From: Victivallales bacterium
GTDB taxonomy: Bacteria > Verrucomicrobiota > Lentisphaeria > Victivallales > UBA1829
Assembly (NCBI GenBank): GCA_016285345.1
Contig: JAEEQN010000017.1
Span: 1 to 56,310, forward strand
DNA length: 56,310 nucleotides
Direction of reading: 5' to 3'
The notes beneath the pieces are model-generated. The model was not told the origin of the DNA. It did no database searches and saw only the letters and a list, made by a program, of their open reading frames with translations. The translations under genes were made by a program, and so were the position numbers. Shown piece by piece: positions 16,851 to 25,544 of the stretch (positions are counted from its first letter, which is position 1; each line of letters starts with the position of its first letter).

Positions 16851-19469
16851 TTACCGCACGAGCGGGACGAGCTTCGCTTCCTTGTCGGATTCGAAGCGGA
16901 CGCTTATGTCCAGAAGCGCGGACGAGGGCAGATCGACGGTCCGCGTGATCGGCGGAGGCAGACGGTACCACGGCTCGCCTTTATAATACAGCCAGACGGG
17001 GGCCTTTTCCTCGCTGAACGGGGTGATGTCGTAGCTGACCATGCCGTCGTCGAGGTAGAAGGCGCGCAGCGGGACCGCCGGATAGGAACGGTCCGTCGGC
17101 TTCCACGGCAGCACGAAGAACGCGCCGTCCTTCTGCGGTTCGGTCGTGACGGCCCACACGCCGCCGACCAGGGAATCCTCGGTGGCTTCCTTCACCTTGT
17201 CGCCGACCCACGAACGGTTCCGCGGATCGCTGGAGGACGCGCCTTCGTAAATCCACTGGTCGTCCCAGAACTCGATCCAGGAGTGATTGCCGGACCGGTC
17301 GGTCCACTGCGGACAGCCTGTGAAACGCGCCGGGATGCCGCAGGCGCGGCAGGCGTCCAGGAGGATCACGGAGAGGCCGGTGCAGGAGGCGTAGGAGGCG
17401 GCGATGGACTCCTGCGCGGACTGGTCGGCCTTCGGGCGCTTCACCGCGTCGTAGGTCACGTTCAGTTCCTTGAAGACATGGTCGTTCAGGTATTTGACGG
17501 CCTCGCTGGCGGTCTTGCACTCGCGTACGGCGGGCATGAATTTGTCATAGAAAAACTTCCGCCACGGATCGCGTTTCTCGTTCACGCTCCAGTACGGCAG
17601 GATATAGCGCAGAAAGAGGTCCTCGGATATCTGGTCGCGCCAGGGGGCTTCCCTGCGCGCTTTGAGCGCGTAGCGGACGTGTTCCAGCAGCTGGAAGGGC
17701 TCGACGTCCGCATAGTCGCATTCGGGCATTTCCGCCACCAGAGCGGCCATGTACGGGCCTTCCGGGGGAGTCGCGCCGTAAACGGCGATCTTGTCGAGTC
17801 TGTCCTGCGGGATGCGGGAGAGCGCGCGTTCGAGACGCGCATCAAGGGCGGTCGCGGTCGCCCCGGCGGGCAGGGCGGCGAGCATCTTGCGGAGCGTTCC
17901 GGCTGCTTCGGATGTGTTTTCGCCTGCTTTCTTCTCGTTCTTGGCATTTTCAGAGACCGTTTTTTTGTTTCCGGCGTCTTTGATCTTGAGCGTGATCACG
18001 TCGCCTTTCTTGAACGGTCCTTTGAGCTTGGCGCAGGCGAAGATCGAGGAGGTGATGACGTCTGCGTCGAACGACTTGGAGACGACTTCGGGCGAGGCCA
18101 TCACAAATCCGTAGGGCAGGTACACGCCCTGTTCCTTCCACTGGTCGTCCTTCAGCGCGGTCAGCTTCAGCGTCAGGACGCCGTCCGCGTCCGTGGAACG
18201 CTCCAGTTTGAGCGTCTGGCCGGGCTTCGGATCGATGGCGGCGCGCACGGCGGGATCGCCGTAGAACGCCACCACGTCGCGGTCGTAGAGCAGCCCGAGC
18301 GCTTCCCTTTGTTCCTCGGTGTTCCGGAACCGGATGCCGCGCAGAGTCTGGGCGGCCTTGATCTCGAACGTGTTGTAGTCGGACGTATCGAGCGTGAGGT
18401 GGTTCAGATTGCGTTTCACCAGGTTCTCCACGATCCACGCGTTCGTGAAATGGAACGCTTCATTGAACGAATAATAGCCGGGATAGTCGGTCAGCATCCC
18501 CTGCGCCGTCCAGCCCTGCCGCCCGAACCACGTTTCGATGGTGTAGCCCATGAGCTGGTACACGCCGAACGAATGGATCATGGCGGTCGCCATGCAGGAA
18601 TCCTCGCCGTGCGGGATGTTTCCGATCAGGCAGTTGCCCGCGGCGCACCAGATCTTCGGGGTCATGTCCTTGAACTCGGTCACGCGGCCGCGGGTATCGC
18701 GCGCGGCGAGTCCGCCCTTCCGGTCGATCAGGTACATGTTATTGCTCAGATAGCCGCTGGCCCAGTCGTGCTCCGAGGCGTGCCCGGAGGTCATCATGAT
18801 CTGGAATCCGCCGCCCTTCACGAGCTTGAGGAACTGTTCGGTGAAATCCTTGTCGGTGCGGGTCTTCTCGTTGTCGTATTTCTTTGCAGGGTCGGTGATG
18901 CGGAGGTTGAAATCCTTCTGCGTTTCGTCGAAGCTGTAGCAGCGCCGCATGAGCGAATGATGGAACCCGCCGACCATGTCGAGCGCGTCGGTGATGTTGA
19001 TCGGGCCTTCGAACTCCGCCACGCGCCTGATGTCCGAGGTGTCGTACCCGGTTATGATGCCCCAGAACGTGTCGCCGTACGGATCGGGCAGGATCTCGCG
19101 GGCCATGCGGGAGATTTCGCCCGTGAACTTGCGTCCGGCGAGCTCCTTCGGCGTCACAAAGCAGGTGCAGTAGGGGAGAAACTTCTGAAGGTCGGGCAGA
19201 ACTTCGCGGACGTCCTTCTTGTACGTGAAAACCTCAGGCCCGAGCGCGGCATGTTTGGTCTTCAGTGCCTGGACCGCGGCGTTCAGTTCGGGATGGTCCG
19301 CCGGGATCACGATGGCGTAGCCGGGAGCTTTTGTCGCAGTCTGCGCCGGACGTGTCTGACGTGTCTGACGTGTCTGACGTCCTCCGCGGACCGTCGCGGA
19401 ATGGACCGCCGGGATCAGCGCTATTGCGAGCAGGATGGCGGAAAGAACGGGGATAAGTCGTGTTTTCAT
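16851..19469 (-). CDS. Secreted gingipain-like (C25-like) and transglutaminase-like fusion
   Basis: 872 residues with a clean signal peptide (MKTRLIPVLSAILLAIALIP...VHSA), so exported. Residues about 50-340 resemble the caspase/gingipain fold: TSGHASEHDW with candidate catalytic His near 230, and WCAAGNCLIGNIP with candidate Cys near 280, closely echoing GHGSETAW and AIGNCC in gingipain R. A linker with a Lys/Glu-rich stretch follows (about 505-530). A C-terminal transglutaminase core has SCTGLSVILLDACRACGIPAR (Cys near 696), GNHSWIEFWDD (His near 729) and a candidate Asp near 748. Such cores act as peptidases or crosslinkers. The gene follows CpsB after a predicted terminator, and upstream promoter elements were not clear. 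The peptidase assignment rests on motif similarity read by eye. Confidence 0.8.
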   Translation of the reverse strand: MKTRLIPVLSAILLAIALIPAVHSATVRGGRQTRQTRQTRPAQTATKAPGYAIVIPADHPELNAAVQALKTKHAALGPEVFTYKKDVREVLPDLQKFLPYCTCFVTPKELAGRKFTGEISRMAREILPDPYGDTFWGIITGYDTSDIRRVAEFEGPINITDALDMVGGFHHSLMRRCYSFDETQKDFNLRITDPAKKYDNEKTRTDKDFTEQFLKLVKGGGFQIMMTSGHASEHDWASGYLSNNMYLIDRKGGLAARDTRGRVTEFKDMTPKIWCAAGNCLIGNIPHGEDSCMATAMIHSFGVYQLMGYTIETWFGRQGWTAQGMLTDYPGYYSFNEAFHFTNAWIVENLVKRNLNHLTLDTSDYNTFEIKAAQTLRGIRFRNTEEQREALGLLYDRDVVAFYGDPAVRAAIDPKPGQTLKLERSTDADGVLTLKLTALKDDQWKEQGVYLPYGFVMASPEVVSKSFDADVITSSIFACAKLKGPFKKGDVITLKIKDAGNKKTVSENAKNEKKAGENTSEAAGTLRKMLAALPAGATATALDARLERALSRIPQDRLDKIAVYGATPPEGPYMAALVAEMPECDYADVEPFQLLEHVRYALKARREAPWRDQISEDLFLRYILPYWSVNEKRDPWRKFFYDKFMPAVRECKTASEAVKYLNDHVFKELNVTYDAVKRPKADQSAQESIAASYASCTGLSVILLDACRACGIPARFTGCPQWTDRSGNHSWIEFWDDQWIYEGASSSDPRNRSWVGDKVKEATEDSLVGGVWAVTTEPQKDGAFFVLPWKPTDRSYPAVPLRAFYLDDGMVSYDITPFSEEKAPVWLYYKGEPWYRLPPPITRTVDLPSSALLDISVRFESDKEAKLVPLVR
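19350..19380 (-). repeat. Short 9-bp tandem repeat
   Basis: Three copies of ACGTGTCTG on the plus strand, encoding Arg-Gln-Thr repeats just after the signal peptide. A length change would keep the frame. Confidence 0.85.
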
Positions 19470-19491
19470 GATGCCGGGGACTCCATGCTGG

Positions 19492-19531
19492 AAAAAGCGT
19501 ACTCCAGCCTCAATCCGAGTTTGGAATACGC
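19492..19531 (-). terminator. Terminator of the BY-kinase/CpsB operon
   Basis: On the minus strand, GCGTATTCCA (19522-19531) pairs with TGGAGTACGC (19497-19506) and is followed by TTTTT (19492-19496). Confidence 0.75.
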
Positions 19532-19559
19532 CCTGTTGAAGAAAAGATTTGCGGAACGG

Positions 19560-20363
19560 TCAATCCTCGTCATCGTCGCGGCGATGCCTGAGGAAAAGCC
19601 GGTACATGGCGCGGAGGAAGGGATTTTTCGGGAGATCTTCGTCGTAGTCGTCGGTGAGGACCGGAATCTCAAGCGGCTGTTCGTTTGCGAGGAGGCGTTT
19701 CGGGTTCTCCTCGAAGAGGATGTTCGCGGTCTCTTCGCCGTACTCTTCCGTGATGAACTTCCTGCATGCTGTCTGGCGGAACGCGCGCGAGGTGGAGTGC
19801 GCGTCGGACGCGATGTAGTGGCACAGGCCGTGCTCAATCAGATCAAGCGAGAATTTCTGGCATCCGTGCCCGAAATCGCCGAGGATCGAAGCCGCGGTGA
19901 GCTGCATCGTGTAGCCGGTGCTGTAGATGTGGCGCACGTGGTCCCAGCTTTGGAAGAGGCGTTCCGGATGCGCGCAGATCGGATGGAATCCGGCGGAGTG
20001 CGTGGAACGGCTGATGGCGTCGACGGAGGAGTCCATGCGGCTGCGGACGAAGTCGATGAGGATGAAATTCGTTCCGGCGAGGCCGACCGCCTTTTCATCC
20101 ACCTGGAAAAGCTGGGGCAGATTGTATTCGAGGCCGCGCAGGAGCTTGATTCCGTATTCCGCGGCTTTCGCCTCGGTCGCGGCACGGATTTCGTCCATTC
20201 GCTTGATCTGGTCGCCGGCGGGCTGTTTCCCGTGCGGCGTACAGATAATGGTGTCGATGCCGTCCGCCCGGGCAAGCTCGAACATCTTGACCGTTTCTTC
20301 CATGTCGGGCGAACCGTCGTCGCCGGGCACGCCGGGCAGGATATGGCAGTGAATATCAATCAT
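19560..20363 (-). CDS. CpsB/YwqE-type tyrosine-protein phosphatase (PHP fold)
   Basis: 267 residues. The PHP-domain metal ligands are visible: IDIHCHILPGVPGDDGS at the N-terminus, TPHG near 43, AHPER near 140, and SDAHSTSRAFRQ near 192. This fits the manganese-dependent CpsB/Wzb-like phosphatases that dephosphorylate the tyrosine tail of bacterial tyrosine kinases controlling polysaccharide chain length. It lies 42 nt downstream of the BY-kinase gene, in the same operon, so that kinase is the obvious substrate. The acidic C-terminal tail (DDYDEDLPK, RHRRDDDED) is beyond the usual core. A terminator follows. Confidence 0.93.
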   Translation of the reverse strand: MIDIHCHILPGVPGDDGSPDMEETVKMFELARADGIDTIICTPHGKQPAGDQIKRMDEIRAATEAKAAEYGIKLLRGLEYNLPQLFQVDEKAVGLAGTNFILIDFVRSRMDSSVDAISRSTHSAGFHPICAHPERLFQSWDHVRHIYSTGYTMQLTAASILGDFGHGCQKFSLDLIEHGLCHYIASDAHSTSRAFRQTACRKFITEEYGEETANILFEENPKRLLANEQPLEIPVLTDDYDEDLPKNPFLRAMYRLFLRHRRDDDED

Positions 20364-20405
20364 GATTCAAACTCGGGGCTGGGGTTGAACAGATGACGCT
20401 TCCGT

Positions 20406-22061
20406 TTATTTTTCTCCGCCGGATTTCTCGTCTTCGGGCACAACGGGCGACATGAGGGAGATGGAGGCTTCTTCCTTGGTGAGAACGGGCTCGGGGCCTT
20501 TGCTCTTTTTCTTTTTCGACCTGTGGCTGTAACCATAACCGTAGCCGTAACCGTAGCCGTAACCGTAGCCGTAACCATAACCGTATCCGCCGTACTTCTT
20601 GCCGTAGCCATAGCCGTAACCATAGCCATAACCGTAGCCGTAGCCATAGCCGTAGGCGCCGGAGGACTGTGCGAACTGGTTCAGGATGATGCCGGAGATA
20701 TTGAGCTTGAGTTCCTTCAGTCGTTCGACGAGGACTTTCAGGGAGCTGAGCGAGGTCTTGCGGGCGTTTACCACGACGATGATGTCGTCGACGATCTTGC
20801 CCAGGACAAGCGCGTCAGCGAGGATGGTGGCGGGCGGCGTGTCGACGATGATGTAGTCGTAGTCTTTGGCCTTTTCCGCCACGAATCCGCTTTCGGCGAA
20901 CACTTCGATCAGGCGGAGCGGGTTCGGCGGGATCGGTCCGGGCGGGATCACGTCGAGTTTTGTGCCGTTGATATTGCGGTGGACCACTTCTTCGAACGTC
21001 TTCTTGCCGACGATGTAGTCGACCAGACCGACCGAGTGCGACAGACCGAAATAGTCCGCGGAGTCGCCCTTGCGGATGTCGGCGTGGATCATAAGCACTT
21101 TTTTGTCCTTTTCCGCGAGGAGGAGGGAAAGATAGCTGGAGAGGAGCGTCTTGCCTTCGTTCGGGGTGGAGCTGGTGACCATGATGACGTGCGCGGTGTC
21201 CTTTTTCGGGCGCGAATACTGCAGGTTGGTCAGCAGGATCTGGAAGTCTTCGTAGAAGCTGTTGAAGTTGTACGTGGTCTTGTCGTTCAATGCCACGTTC
21301 ATCTTCTTGTCGTTGCGGTATGCTTTGCGGCGTTTCAGGCGGACCATGGTGCCGAGCAGCGGGACCTGGAGTTCCTTCGTGATCTGGTCGGTCGAGGTGA
21401 TGTGGTCGCGCAGCATGGCGTAGAGCGTAAGCAGACCGAAGAGAAATGCGCCGGAGAAGATGAACGCGATGCCGGCCTTGAAGACGGGACGGTTGTTGAC
21501 CGGTTTTTCTTTTGCGTGCGGGGTGTCGATGTTTCTGAGCTTGGAAATGCCGAGCTGGGATTTGATGGTGTCGAGGAAGACTTCATTCGTCACCGTGGCG
21601 GCGGCCAGGGCCATTTCCTTGGATTCGGAGAAGAACGTGCAGTCGATGAAGTGCGTTTTGCGGCTGAGCGTTATCTCTTTGCGGTAGGGGATTCCCTCAA
21701 GGGTCAGCTCGGGATATTCGAGGCTGAGCTGCGTTTTCACACGGTCCGTCACGTAACGGCTGCTCATCAGTTTTTCATAGTCGTTCAGCATCTTGTCCGC
21801 TACGATCAGTTCGCGGTCAATCGTGTTTGCTGATTGAAGAGCTGTGACGGATGATTGCCCGGATGTGGAGATATCATCCGAACTTCCCGCATAGTCCCAG
21901 GCGTACAGCGAAAAGTCCACGCGGTAGACCGGTTTCGCGATGTATTTGAGGTAAACGAATGTGATAGCGGCGCAGAAAATCCCGAATGCCAGAATGTACT
22001 GGTAACGGCGTCTGAAAATATTCCACAAAAACGGGAAGTCGACATCACTTGGTTTGCGCAT
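20406..22061 (-). CDS. Wzz/BY-kinase for exopolysaccharide with Tyr-Gly tail
   Basis: 551 residues. An N-terminal Wzz-type chain-length region has membrane segments at about 22-41 and 195-217 flanking an extracytoplasmic loop. A cytoplasmic tyrosine kinase follows with Walker A TPNEGKT (299-305), Walker A' MIHADIR (324-330) and Walker B IIVDTPP (404-410). The tail (470-511) is an almost pure alternation of Tyr and Gly with 20 tyrosines, then a Lys/Ser-rich patch. BY-kinases usually end in a short cluster of three to seven tyrosines that are autophosphorylated, so this tail is unusually long. It should control polysaccharide polymerisation or export together with the CpsB phosphatase downstream. 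No polymerase or glycosyltransferase cluster lies beside it. Confidence 0.94.
   Translation of the reverse strand: MRKPSDVDFPFLWNIFRRRYQYILAFGIFCAAITFVYLKYIAKPVYRVDFSLYAWDYAGSSDDISTSGQSSVTALQSANTIDRELIVADKMLNDYEKLMSSRYVTDRVKTQLSLEYPELTLEGIPYRKEITLSRKTHFIDCTFFSESKEMALAAATVTNEVFLDTIKSQLGISKLRNIDTPHAKEKPVNNRPVFKAGIAFIFSGAFLFGLLTLYAMLRDHITSTDQITKELQVPLLGTMVRLKRRKAYRNDKKMNVALNDKTTYNFNSFYEDFQILLTNLQYSRPKKDTAHVIMVTSSTPNEGKTLLSSYLSLLLAEKDKKVLMIHADIRKGDSADYFGLSHSVGLVDYIVGKKTFEEVVHRNINGTKLDVIPPGPIPPNPLRLIEVFAESGFVAEKAKDYDYIIVDTPPATILADALVLGKIVDDIIVVVNARKTSLSSLKVLVERLKELKLNISGIILNQFAQSSGAYGYGYGYGYGYGYGYGYGKKYGGYGYGYGYGYGYGYGYGYGYSHRSKKKKSKGPEPVLTKEEASISLMSPVVPEDEKSGGEK
20529..20654 (-). repeat. 6-bp DNA repeat encoding the Tyr-Gly tail
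   Basis: Near-perfect hexanucleotide array (plus-strand units GTAACC, GTAGCC or ATAGCC), about 20 units interrupted once by the KKYGG codons. It encodes residues 470-511 of the BY-kinase. Unit gain or loss would keep the frame. Confidence 0.93.
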
Positions 22062-22115
22062 TGTTTGGAAACCCTTTCAAGTGTTTGATGGCATGAAAAT
22101 AAAAACGCTTAATAT

Positions 22116-22144
22116 AATATATCGCGCGCATGAGAGATTTTCAA
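22116..22144 (-). promoter_or_regulatory. Promoter of the BY-kinase/CpsB operon
   Basis: On the minus strand, -35 TTGAAA (22139-22144), 17-nt spacer, -10 TATATT (22116-22121), about 50 nt before the start codon. Confidence 0.65.
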
Positions 22145-22246
22145 GTATTCCGCAGTACATATTTTTGGAAAAATAGGTGAAAGTGAACTGCTTTTACAGT
22201 CCGCGGATTGTGCTGTTTTGTCTGACTGTGGTGAACGGAAACGTTC

Positions 22247-22954
22247 TCATGCTTCCGGGTCGTACAGATAGAACGAACAGTTGTCGCAGTTCACCAGATT
22301 CCCGTTCCGCGCTTCCATCGTGGTCTGCGGCGAGTTCTTCATGTTGCAGTTCGAACAGCTTCCGTTGCGGATGGTTCCGACCGGGCTTCCCTTGCCTGCG
22401 GCGAGCATCCGGCGATACGGTTCCAGGTAGTTCGGCACGACGTTTTTCGCGAGTTCCGCGGAACGTTTTTCCTTTTCCGAGATTTCCTTCGCGATCGCTT
22501 CCTTCAGCGAATCCAGCTCGCGGACTTCCGCCTGGACGGTCCGGCCCGTCGCCTTGTAGGAACGTTCGGCTTTTGCCAGCAGCTTGTCGGCGGCTTCCTG
22601 TTCGTCCATGAGCTCGATTTCGCGCGTTTCGGAGTCGGAGATGTTTTTCTTCGCGGCTTCGATCTCGGCGAGGATCGCGTTGTATTCGTTGATTTTCTTG
22701 ATGGAGGACGATTTGATCTTCAATGCCTGGAGCTTCTCCTGCGCGGCCTTCGTGGCCGCCGCCTGCTGCTTGACCGCCTGTTCGACTTTCAGCTTGTTCT
22801 GCTTCGCCTTTTCCAGTCCTTTGCGCACGACGTCGAATTCCGCGACGAGCGCGGCGCGTTCGCGCGGGAGGGATATATATCGTGTCTTCAGTTCGCGGAT
22901 GCGCAGATCTTCCGCCTGCAGGATCAAAAGATCCTTAATCGCCTGTTTTACCAT
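22247..22954 (-). CDS. Coiled-coil zinc-ribbon protein (zf-RING_7/HP0958-like)
   Basis: 235 residues. About 185 N-terminal residues are a long antiparallel coiled coil rich in Ala, Lys and Glu. The C-terminal zinc ribbon has Cys pairs GSCSNCNM and NCDNCSF. This matches the family including H. pylori HP0958 and Chlamydia CT398, small cytoplasmic proteins linked to sigma54/flagellar regulation or secretion in those organisms. No flagellar or secretion genes are nearby, so no specific role is assigned. The ATG at 22954 has a promoter about 30 nt upstream. Confidence 0.9.
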   Translation of the reverse strand: MVKQAIKDLLILQAEDLRIRELKTRYISLPRERAALVAEFDVVRKGLEKAKQNKLKVEQAVKQQAAATKAAQEKLQALKIKSSSIKKINEYNAILAEIEAAKKNISDSETREIELMDEQEAADKLLAKAERSYKATGRTVQAEVRELDSLKEAIAKEISEKEKRSAELAKNVVPNYLEPYRRMLAAGKGSPVGTIRNGSCSNCNMKNSPQTTMEARNGNLVNCDNCSFYLYDPEA

Positions 22955-22985
22955 GGTTCAATCTCCTGTTTGATGCTTTCCCAGT

Positions 22986-23013
22986 AATATAGCCGTCCTT
23001 TTCCCAACATCAA
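22986..23013 (-). promoter_or_regulatory. Promoter for the zinc-ribbon protein gene
   Basis: On the minus strand, -35 TTGATG (23008-23013), 16-nt spacer, -10 TATATT (22986-22991). Confidence 0.55.
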
Positions 23014-23115
23014 GCGGAAAAGAAAAAGTTTTGACGTTTTTTCTTCGTGTAAACAAGAAACGCACCTTCGGGGAAGAAGGCGCGTTCCTGAAATCAAAGA
23101 AAGCTGTTGTCTGTT

Positions 23116-23952
23116 TTACCGGGCTTCGGATGCCCTCATGCGGGCGATCTCCGCCGTGTAACCGTCCAGCTCGTTCGGCGTTTCAAGCTCGATCGGGAGA
23201 TTGCGTATCGGTTCCAGCGACACGAACCGCGCGAGCGCCTCGAATCCGATCTCGCCTTCGTCGAGTTTTGCATGGCGGTCCTTGTGCGATTCGAACGGCA
23301 TCATGGAGTCGTTCAGGTGGATCGCCTTCAGACGGTCGAGCCCGACGATACGGTCGAACTCCTCCAGCACGGCTTCCGGCGCGTTCACGATGTCGTATCC
23401 GGCGCAGAAAACGTGGCAGGTGTCCAGACACACGCCCAGCATGTCGCCGTACTTGGAGCGCGACATGATCTCCGCCAGTTCCTCAAATCTCGAGCCGACC
23501 TCGGAGCCTTTGCCGGACATCGTTTCCAGCAATACAACTGGCTTCAGCTTCCGGTCCATGACCAGATCAAGCGTCTCCGCGATCAGCTCGATGCCGCGTT
23601 CGATCCCCTGGCCGACATGGCTACCCGGGTGGAAATTGTAGTAGATGCGTTCCACCGGAAACCGGTCCAGCAGTTCCAGGTCGCTGCGCATGACCTCCCG
23701 CGCGAACCGCAACGTGTTCTCTGCGGCGGCGCACGGATTCAACGTGTACGGCGCGTGTGCGACCGCGGGTGCGAAGTCGTGTTCCCGAAGGAATACGCCG
23801 AGTTCGGCGAGTTCTTCATCCGAAGGCACGCGTCCCGATCCCCCGCGCGGATTGCGCGTGAAAAACTGGAACGTATCGGCGCCGACGGCGAGCGCGTCCG
23901 CGCAAAGCTGGCGATATCCGCCCGCTACGGACAAATGACAGCCTATGTGCAT
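23116..23952 (-). CDS. nfo: Endonuclease IV (AP endonuclease)
   Basis: 278-residue TIM-barrel enzyme with three metal ions that cuts DNA at abasic sites in base-excision repair. It starts MHIGCHLSVAGGY, the canonical N-terminus. Metal-ligand motifs are visible in sequence: NFHPGSH, LLETMSGKGSEVG, GVCLDTCHVFCAGYD, HLNDSMMPFESHKDRH and a closing PIELETP. The length equals the bacterial Nfo norm. The frame stays open further upstream, but the conserved N-terminus fixes the start at 23952. It lies about 70 nt beyond the pseudopilin terminator, so it probably has its own promoter, which I could not define. Confidence 0.96.
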   Translation of the reverse strand: MHIGCHLSVAGGYRQLCADALAVGADTFQFFTRNPRGGSGRVPSDEELAELGVFLREHDFAPAVAHAPYTLNPCAAAENTLRFAREVMRSDLELLDRFPVERIYYNFHPGSHVGQGIERGIELIAETLDLVMDRKLKPVVLLETMSGKGSEVGSRFEELAEIMSRSKYGDMLGVCLDTCHVFCAGYDIVNAPEAVLEEFDRIVGLDRLKAIHLNDSMMPFESHKDRHAKLDEGEIGFEALARFVSLEPIRNLPIELETPNELDGYTAEIARMRASEAR

Positions 23953-24021
23953 GATTCCGGTCCTTGTTGAAAATGATCGTTCCGCTCCGGCGACAGAACT
24001 CCGTTTATATCGGGAAAGAAA

Positions 24022-24055
24022 ATGGAAGACAGCGGAATGAACCGCCGTCTTCCAT
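24022..24055 (-). terminator. Terminator of the pseudopilin gene
   Basis: Long stem of about 14 bp with one mismatch between 24022-24035 and 24042-24055, 6-nt loop, followed on the minus strand by TTTTCTTT. Confidence 0.85.
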
Positions 24056-24110
24056 AGAATACCTATTCTTTGCGGTGATGACACCGCGGGAAAACAGGTC
24101 TCAGGCGAGA

Positions 24111-24731
24111 TTACTTGCCACCGCTGGAGGTGCCGGTGCTGCTGCCGAACTTGTGGCTGGGAGTGGCTGCGGAACCCTGAACCTTGAGGTCGGACGTAAC
24201 ATTCCACCAGCCCTTTTGGTCGCCGGTACCGGCGCTGTTCGCAACACCGACGGAACCATCGCCGCGGACGAAGCGGCCGGTGGCAGCGTGGTTGTCGGCG
24301 CCGTCGGCGCAGACCGGGGAGATCGTGGCGTTGCCGCCCATGAGGGAGTCAACCCAGTTGTAGGAGACGTTGGTGCTTGTGAGCGGCTTGTTCGGCTGCT
24401 GCGTTTCCATGCCGCTCTTGGAGGGGCAGAGGTAGCCCTTCGGGTCGGTCAGGAGGTCCTGGGAACGGAGCAGGTCGAGATCCTTATAGCTCTCGCCGGC
24501 CATCCAGCCGGGCGTGGAGTTTTTCTTGGTGGTCGGATAGTAGTCGTCATAGCTCATGGCATACTGGAAGAAGGCTTTGCCGATCTGGGAAAGCTTGCTG
24601 GTGCAGTCTGCCTGTTTGGCTTTTTCCTTGGCCTGGTTGAGGGCGGGGAGGAGCATGCCGGCGAGGATGGCGATGATCGCGATCACGACGAGGAGCTCGA
24701 TCAGGGTGAAGCCTTTGTCTTTTTGTTTCAT
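24111..24731 (-). CDS. Type II/IV pseudopilin with H-x9-DG motif
   Basis: 206 residues. The short basic leader MKQKDKG ends at a prepilin peptidase site before [20 protein letters not shown], followed by an [14 protein letters not shown] helix. The C-terminal part has H-x9-DG (His in DNHAATGRF, then RGDG), the processing-associated motif found in very large pseudopilin families of Lentisphaerae and Planctomycetes. The tail is Ser/Gly/Thr-rich. It is expected to be inserted in the inner membrane and incorporated in a secretion pseudopilus or surface fibre. No secretion machinery is nearby. The ATG at 24731 gives the standard short leader; upstream in-frame codons would lengthen it unnaturally. 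It is monocistronic with its own promoter and terminator. Confidence 0.95.
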   Translation of the reverse strand: MKQKDKGFTLIELLVVIAIIAILAGMLLPALNQAKEKAKQADCTSKLSQIGKAFFQYAMSYDDYYPTTKKNSTPGWMAGESYKDLDLLRSQDLLTDPKGYLCPSKSGMETQQPNKPLTSTNVSYNWVDSLMGGNATISPVCADGADNHAATGRFVRGDGSVGVANSAGTGDQKGWWNVTSDLKVQGSAATPSHKFGSSTGTSSGGK

Positions 24732-24809
24732 GATTTTGTGTCCTTTATGGTTTTGGTTGTGAAACAAGAATGTTGAAAAATCTGTATGGTTTGAAAAAAT
24801 GCACCTATT

Positions 24810-24838
24810 ATTATACCTCATGTTGTCGAAAATGACAA
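24810..24838 (-). promoter_or_regulatory. Strong promoter for the pseudopilin gene
   Basis: On the minus strand, -35 TTGTCA (24833-24838), 17-nt spacer, consensus -10 TATAAT (24810-24815). The leader is about 70 nt. Confidence 0.75.
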
Positions 24839-24890
24839 GAGGAAAACCGGCGAAAGTGCGTTTTTTTTTGAAAAAAAGTCGAATTTTCCG

Positions 24891-25544
24891 TTATTCCGTT
24901 TTATTTGCATCCATGATAGTCCTTTTTACGGCGTCCATCGATGCGCAGACCGCATCCGGCTGATTTTTGTCCGGCGCGCCGTATCCGTAAGTGCAATAAG
25001 CGGTGCGGAATCCTGCGGCGCGGCCCGAGTCGATGTCCGTCCAGTTGTCGCCGACCATCCATGACCCGTCTGCACTCGCATCTGTCTCTTTCAGAATGTG
25101 ATACAGCGCATCGGGTTCGGGTTTCAGCGGGAATCCGGAATCCGCGCCGACCACGACGGAGAAGAAAGAGTCGATGCCGAGACCCTTCAGAATAAAGCAT
25201 GTGGAACCGTATGGTTTGTTCGTGAAGACGGCCAGCCGGAATCCGGCGGATTTCAGGGCTTCCAGTGCTTCCGTGACGCCGGGATAGAGGCGCGTTTCGT
25301 CGATAAGATGCGTATCGTATTCGTGGCGATAGCGCCGGAATGCCTCGTCCAAATCCGCGCCGGGGGTGTCCGCCAGCGCCCGTGCCACCAGAACGCGCGC
25401 GCCGCTGCCGACCATGCGGACGACGGATTCACGGGGAAGCGGAGCGAGACCGAAGGAGACGCGCATGCGGTTGACGGCGGCTCCGATGTCGGCGGCGGAG
25501 TCGATCAGCGTGCCGTCCATGTCGAACGCGACGACTGCGTTCAC
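24891..25544 (-). CDS. HAD phosphatase, phosphoglycolate phosphatase-like
   Basis: 217-residue HAD-superfamily hydrolase. Motif I is VAFDMDGTLIDS at the N-terminus, motif II lies in LAVFTNKPYG, and motifs III/IV are KPEPDALYHIL and MVGDNWTDIDSGRAAG. A helical cap sits between motifs I and II, as in phosphoglycolate phosphatase (Gph) and related enzymes. The start is a GTG whose last bases overlap the tsaD stop (GTGA), which implies translational coupling; the frame also runs on upstream through tsaD but without coding logic. The exact substrate is not readable. Confidence 0.9.
   Translation of the reverse strand: MNAVVAFDMDGTLIDSAADIGAAVNRMRVSFGLAPLPRESVVRMVGSGARVLVARALADTPGADLDEAFRRYRHEYDTHLIDETRLYPGVTEALEALKSAGFRLAVFTNKPYGSTCFILKGLGIDSFFSVVVGADSGFPLKPEPDALYHILKETDASADGSWMVGDNWTDIDSGRAAGFRTAYCTYGYGAPDKNQPDAVCASMDAVKRTIMDANKTE

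Noticed and set aside
17283-20396. 1037-codon plus-strand frame across the transglutaminase, CpsB and kinase genes
   Set aside because: It runs antisense through two well-supported genes and their terminator. Its sequence is low in information and matches no family.
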